Positions 56,924 to 64,000 of a stretch of 64,000 nucleotides of DNA are shown here, piece after piece. Position 1 is the stretch's first letter; the number at the start of each line of letters is the position of its first letter. Source of the DNA: Bifidobacterium pullorum subsp. gallinarum (GTDB lineage Bacteria > Actinomycetota > Actinomycetes > Actinomycetales > Bifidobacteriaceae); contig NZ_JGYX01000003.1 in assembly GCF_000741215.1 (NCBI RefSeq), forward strand, positions 146,499 to 210,498, given 5' to 3'. A program made the position numbers and the translations under genes. The notes beneath the pieces are model-generated. The model was not told the origin of the DNA, did not search any database, and saw only the letters and a list, made by a program, of their open reading frames with translations.

Positions 56924-57916
56924 TCAGTTGTGCTGGTGCAGCTCGCTGTTCAGCTCGATGCCGGTCTTGCGGTACCGGGCCTCGATGGCGCCGGTCAGCG
57001 AGTTGCGGATGAACAGGATGTTGTCCTTGCCGCTCAGCTCGGCGCCCTTGACCACGTCCAGCGGTTCGCCGGCGGCCTGCTTGGCCTTGTCCACCACGGT
57101 GATCTTGGTGCCGGCCGTCACGTACAGGCCGGCCTCCACCACGCAATTGTCTCCCAGCGAGATGCCGATGCCGGCGTTCGCGCCCAACAGGCTGTGCTCG
57201 CCGATCGAGACGCGGTGCTTGCCGCCGCCGGACAGCGTGCCCATGATCGAGGCGCCGCCGCCGATGTCGGAGCCGTTGCCGACCACCACGCCCTGCGAGA
57301 TGCGGCCCTCGACCATCGAGGTGCCGAGGGTGCCCGCGTTGAAGTTCACGAAGCCCGCATGCATGACGGTGGTGCCCTCGCTCAGATAGGCGCCCAGGCG
57401 GGCGCGGCCGCCGTCGGCCACGCGCACGCCGGAGGGGATCACGTAGTCGAGCATGCGCGGAATCTTGTCCAGCGAGATCACGGTCACGCCGGCGTGCGGC
57501 ATGCCCGGCGTGGTGCGCATGCGTTCGGTTTCCACGTCCATCTTGCGCAGCGCGAAGGTCTCGGTGGCGAACGGACCGTAGTTGGTCCACACCACCGTGG
57601 CGAGCTTGCCGAAGATGCCGTCCAGGTTCAGCGTGTTCGGCTTGGCCAGGCGCATGCTCATCAGGTGCAGGCGCAGGTAGGCGTCGGCCGCATCCGCGAT
57701 CGGCTCGTCCAGTTGGCTGACGGTGAACACGGGCAGGCGGCGCACGCCGCGGGCGTCGGCCTCCATATGCGCCATCATGTCGAAGTTATGGTTCGGGCGG
57801 CTGCCCTCGGCCGGCGCCTCGCCGACGGTCAGCTTCGGATACCACACGTCCAGGGTGTTGCCGGCCTCATCCACGCTGGCCAGACCCCAGCCCCACGCCG
57901 TACGCGATTCGCTCAT
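56924..57916 (-). CDS. dapD: Tetrahydrodipicolinate N-succinyltransferase
   Basis: A step in lysine and diaminopimelate synthesis: transfers succinyl from succinyl-CoA to tetrahydrodipicolinate. The 330-residue sequence has the left-handed beta-helix of hexapeptide repeats from about 170 onward ([28 protein letters not shown], then [23 protein letters not shown]). The actinobacterial type is recognised by the N-terminal [21 protein letters not shown]. It is alone on its strand, with a terminator behind it and a small ORF on the other side. Confidence 0.95.
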   Translation of the reverse strand: MSESRTAWGWGLASVDEAGNTLDVWYPKLTVGEAPAEGSRPNHNFDMMAHMEADARGVRRLPVFTVSQLDEPIADAADAYLRLHLMSMRLAKPNTLNLDGIFGKLATVVWTNYGPFATETFALRKMDVETERMRTTPGMPHAGVTVISLDKIPRMLDYVIPSGVRVADGGRARLGAYLSEGTTVMHAGFVNFNAGTLGTSMVEGRISQGVVVGNGSDIGGGASIMGTLSGGGKHRVSIGEHSLLGANAGIGISLGDNCVVEAGLYVTAGTKITVVDKAKQAAGEPLDVVKGAELSGKDNILFIRNSLTGAIEARYRKTGIELNSELHQHN

Positions 57917-58001
57917 CGTTGCTCCTTATACGCGAGAATGTTCCGTACCTAGCATAGTCGAACCGTAGTCCGCACAGTATCGTCCGCGGGTTCTAGATAG
58001 A

Positions 58002-58058
58002 AGTGCAACACCTGCCTAGGGTTGGAAGTGTCTAGGTTCCAGCTGGAGGTGTTGCACT
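58002..58058 (+). promoter_or_regulatory. Long-range hairpin covering the ribosome binding site of the next ORF
   Basis: AGTGCAACACCT (58002-58013) is the perfect complement of AGGTGTTGCACT (58047-58058), which includes most of the GGAGGT Shine-Dalgarno at 58045-58050. An inner stem CCTAG/CTAGG (58015-58019, 58032-58036) would stack on it. If the RNA folds this way the start of the small ORF is hidden. Confidence 0.6.
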
Positions 58059-58059
58059 C

Positions 58060-58218
58060 ATGGGTACAGCCACGTATGACCGTGTATACGTGTACGCGAA
58101 GCAGGACGGAACGGTCAAAAGCGTGATCAGCGCTCATCAGAATCAGTGGTATAGCGTTGACATCCATGGCCAGGAGTGGAATGTTGATGACGATGCTGGC
58201 CTGTACACAGTGCAGTAG
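58060..58218 (+). CDS. Hypothetical 52-residue protein
   Basis: A short ORF with an ATG nine bases after GGAGGT. The product, MGTATYDRVYVYAKQDGTV... ending GLYTVQ, is rich in tyrosine and aspartate, mildly acidic, with no membrane segment or signal peptide. I do not recognise it. It lies 11 bases before a lipoprotein-like gene on the same strand, so the two may be expressed together. The codon usage and base composition are less GC-rich than the neighbours. Confidence 0.6.
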   Translation: MGTATYDRVYVYAKQDGTVKSVISAHQNQWYSVDIHGQEWNVDDDAGLYTVQ

Positions 58219-58229
58219 CGGTGTATGTC

Positions 58230-58669
58230 ATGATAAAGCGGCTGTTTGGAGTCGTCGTTGCTGCGTGTGCCGCCATAGCGCTGATGATCGGTGTCTCCAG
58301 TTGCTCCGATTCGGAAGTGACGCCGGAGACATCCGATTCCGGCGCGCGCCTGGCACCGTCCGTGTCAGACTATGCTGAGCAATTGGCTGACAAATTCGCA
58401 GGTTCGATGGATGATCGTCAGCGGGAGGCCGTGGAACGGGTGGTCGAGACCGGTGAAGTCTCGCAATCGGATTATGAACAGGCGTTAAGCGATTATCGGC
58501 AATGCATGATCGACTTCGCCGAGAATACGAACGATATCAGAACGGAACGGCGGACTCGGATGAATGGCCGTTTTCGTTTCCTGAGGACACCTCCGAATCC
58601 CAAATGTGCCGCGTCAGCAACGGATGGATCAGCGTGGACCAGACCGATCCCGTGGAAGAGCTATGGTGA
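58230..58669 (+). pseudogene. Small lipoprotein, apparently frameshifted
   Basis: The start MIKRLFGVVVAACAAIALMIGVSSCSDSE is a good lipoprotein signal, with lipobox GVSSC. The acidic, helical body (SDYAEQLADKFAGSMDDRQREAVERVVETGEVSQSDYEQALSDYRQCMIDFAE) follows in the same frame. After about 58530 this frame turns arginine-rich and runs on to 58811 towards the rRNA terminator, while another frame gives a sensible hydrophilic end (QNGTADSDEWPFSFPEDTSESQMCRVSNGWISVDQ...EELW, stop at 58669). A one-base loss or gain near 58530 would explain this. GTG at 58221 is an alternative start. Function unknown; the part after the shift might also be read as a genuine C-terminus if the sequence is in error. 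Confidence 0.6.
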
Positions 58670-58849
58670 CCTTGCGTTTTGTGTTGTCGTGTGGTGCGGG
58701 CCGGGGCCGGTTCGGGGTCGGCGTCGACGCCCACGAAGGCGGCTTCGGCATCAGAAGCGGCTGAGCCGGACGGTCATGACACGCCCGGTAAGACCCGCAT
58801 TTCTTTCCTAACCCTGGGGCGTGCTTCTGGCGTGTTTCGTGGGTATGCG

Positions 58850-58888
58850 AAGGGCCCCCGGGAGCGTGGTGCTCGACCGGGGGTCCTT
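58850..58888 (-). terminator. Terminator of the rRNA operon
   Basis: AAGGGCCCCCGG (58850-58861) pairs with CCGGGGGTCCTT (58877-58888), one G-T pair, just downstream of the 5S gene in the direction of transcription. The T tract is short. Confidence 0.7.
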
Positions 58889-58897
58889 GTGACGGTG

Positions 58898-59016
58898 AAT
58901 GCGGCGGCGTGCTACTCTCCCACATCCTCTCGGGTGCAGTACCATCGCCGTGCCAGGCCTTAGCTTCCGGGTTCGGAATGGGGTCCGGGCGTCTCACCTG
59001 GGCCATGGCCGCCGCA
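58898..59016 (-). rRNA. rrf: 5S ribosomal RNA
   Basis: The terminal helix is seen directly: TGCGGCGGC at the 5' end pairs with GCCGCCGCA near the 3' end. The core CCCCATTCCGAACCCGGAAG and GAGAGTAGCACG are conserved in actinobacterial 5S. Ends are good to a few bases. Confidence 0.93.
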
Positions 59017-59164
59017 AATCTTCAATTCTTCTTCCCACCGCTCGGGTGGGGGATGGTCCCGGGTGGCGGTCCGGGAACCGGAGGATGGACGCGATGTTTC
59101 GTTGTTCCGTGTCTTGTGACCGTGCTCCCTGTCGTCCGGGGAAGCGGCCGTCGCGGAAGACGCG

Positions 59165-64000
<4,836 letters not shown>

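Overview
The window is GC-rich actinobacterial chromosome, almost certainly Bifidobacterium. The partial 16S rRNA at the right edge reads like that genus. The gene content fits too: several plant-glycan glycosidases (GH51, GH42, GH120), LacI-controlled sugar ABC genes, FtsE with a long acidic tail, and an rRNA spacer without tRNA genes. I cannot name the species. All calls come from reading the sequence; no database search was run.

Region 1 (1-7665): the N-terminal part of a GH51 arabinofuranosidase runs off the left edge, divergent from an RpiR-family regulator. A 2-aminoethylphosphonate (2-AEP) catabolic locus follows: an ABC ATPase that is broken here (frameshift plus loss of the catalytic core), an unusual protein joining two permease domains and a substrate-binding domain, then PhnW (2-AEP transaminase) and PhnX (phosphonoacetaldehyde hydrolase). 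Region 2 (7771-22550): a MerR regulator divergent from an alpha/beta hydrolase with a textbook 19-bp-spacer MerR promoter; an XRE/DUF2975 pair; the housekeeping block dnaG, dgt, alr and a GNAT gene; luxS, recQ and a cystathionine beta-synthase-like gene; and a GntR (YtrA-like) ABC operon.

Region 3 (22798-38273): a UvrA paralogue carrying two perfect hairpins inside its coding sequence, a CmpB-like membrane protein, a GH120 beta-xylosidase, an ECF transporter operon in which a truncated S component is fused to the T component, an oligopeptide/nickel-type ABC operon, and coaX with a probably leaderless promoter. Region 4 (38343-48707): a carbohydrate cluster with two paralogous binding lipoproteins, a GH51 arabinofuranosidase, a GH42 beta-galactosidase, two MalFG-type permeases and a LacI regulator. 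Four similar operator-like sites (core ACGCAAACA) lie at the promoters of four of these units, so the cluster looks like one LacI-controlled regulon for arabinose/galactose-containing glycans.

Region 5 (48726-57916): an RluA-type pseudouridine synthase, glmS, smpB, a secreted coiled-coil/CHAP hydrolase next to ftsX and ftsE (a cell-separation module), prfB and dapD. Region 6 (57990-64000): a small ORF whose ribosome binding site lies inside a hairpin, a lipoprotein gene that appears frameshifted, then a minus-strand rRNA operon (16S, 23S, 5S) that is cut by the right edge within 16S.

Two themes recur. First, there are many long, often perfect inverted repeats, mostly between convergent genes but also inside the UvrA-like gene. 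Second, at least two transporter genes (the phn ATPase and the ECF S/T gene) look like products of internal deletions.
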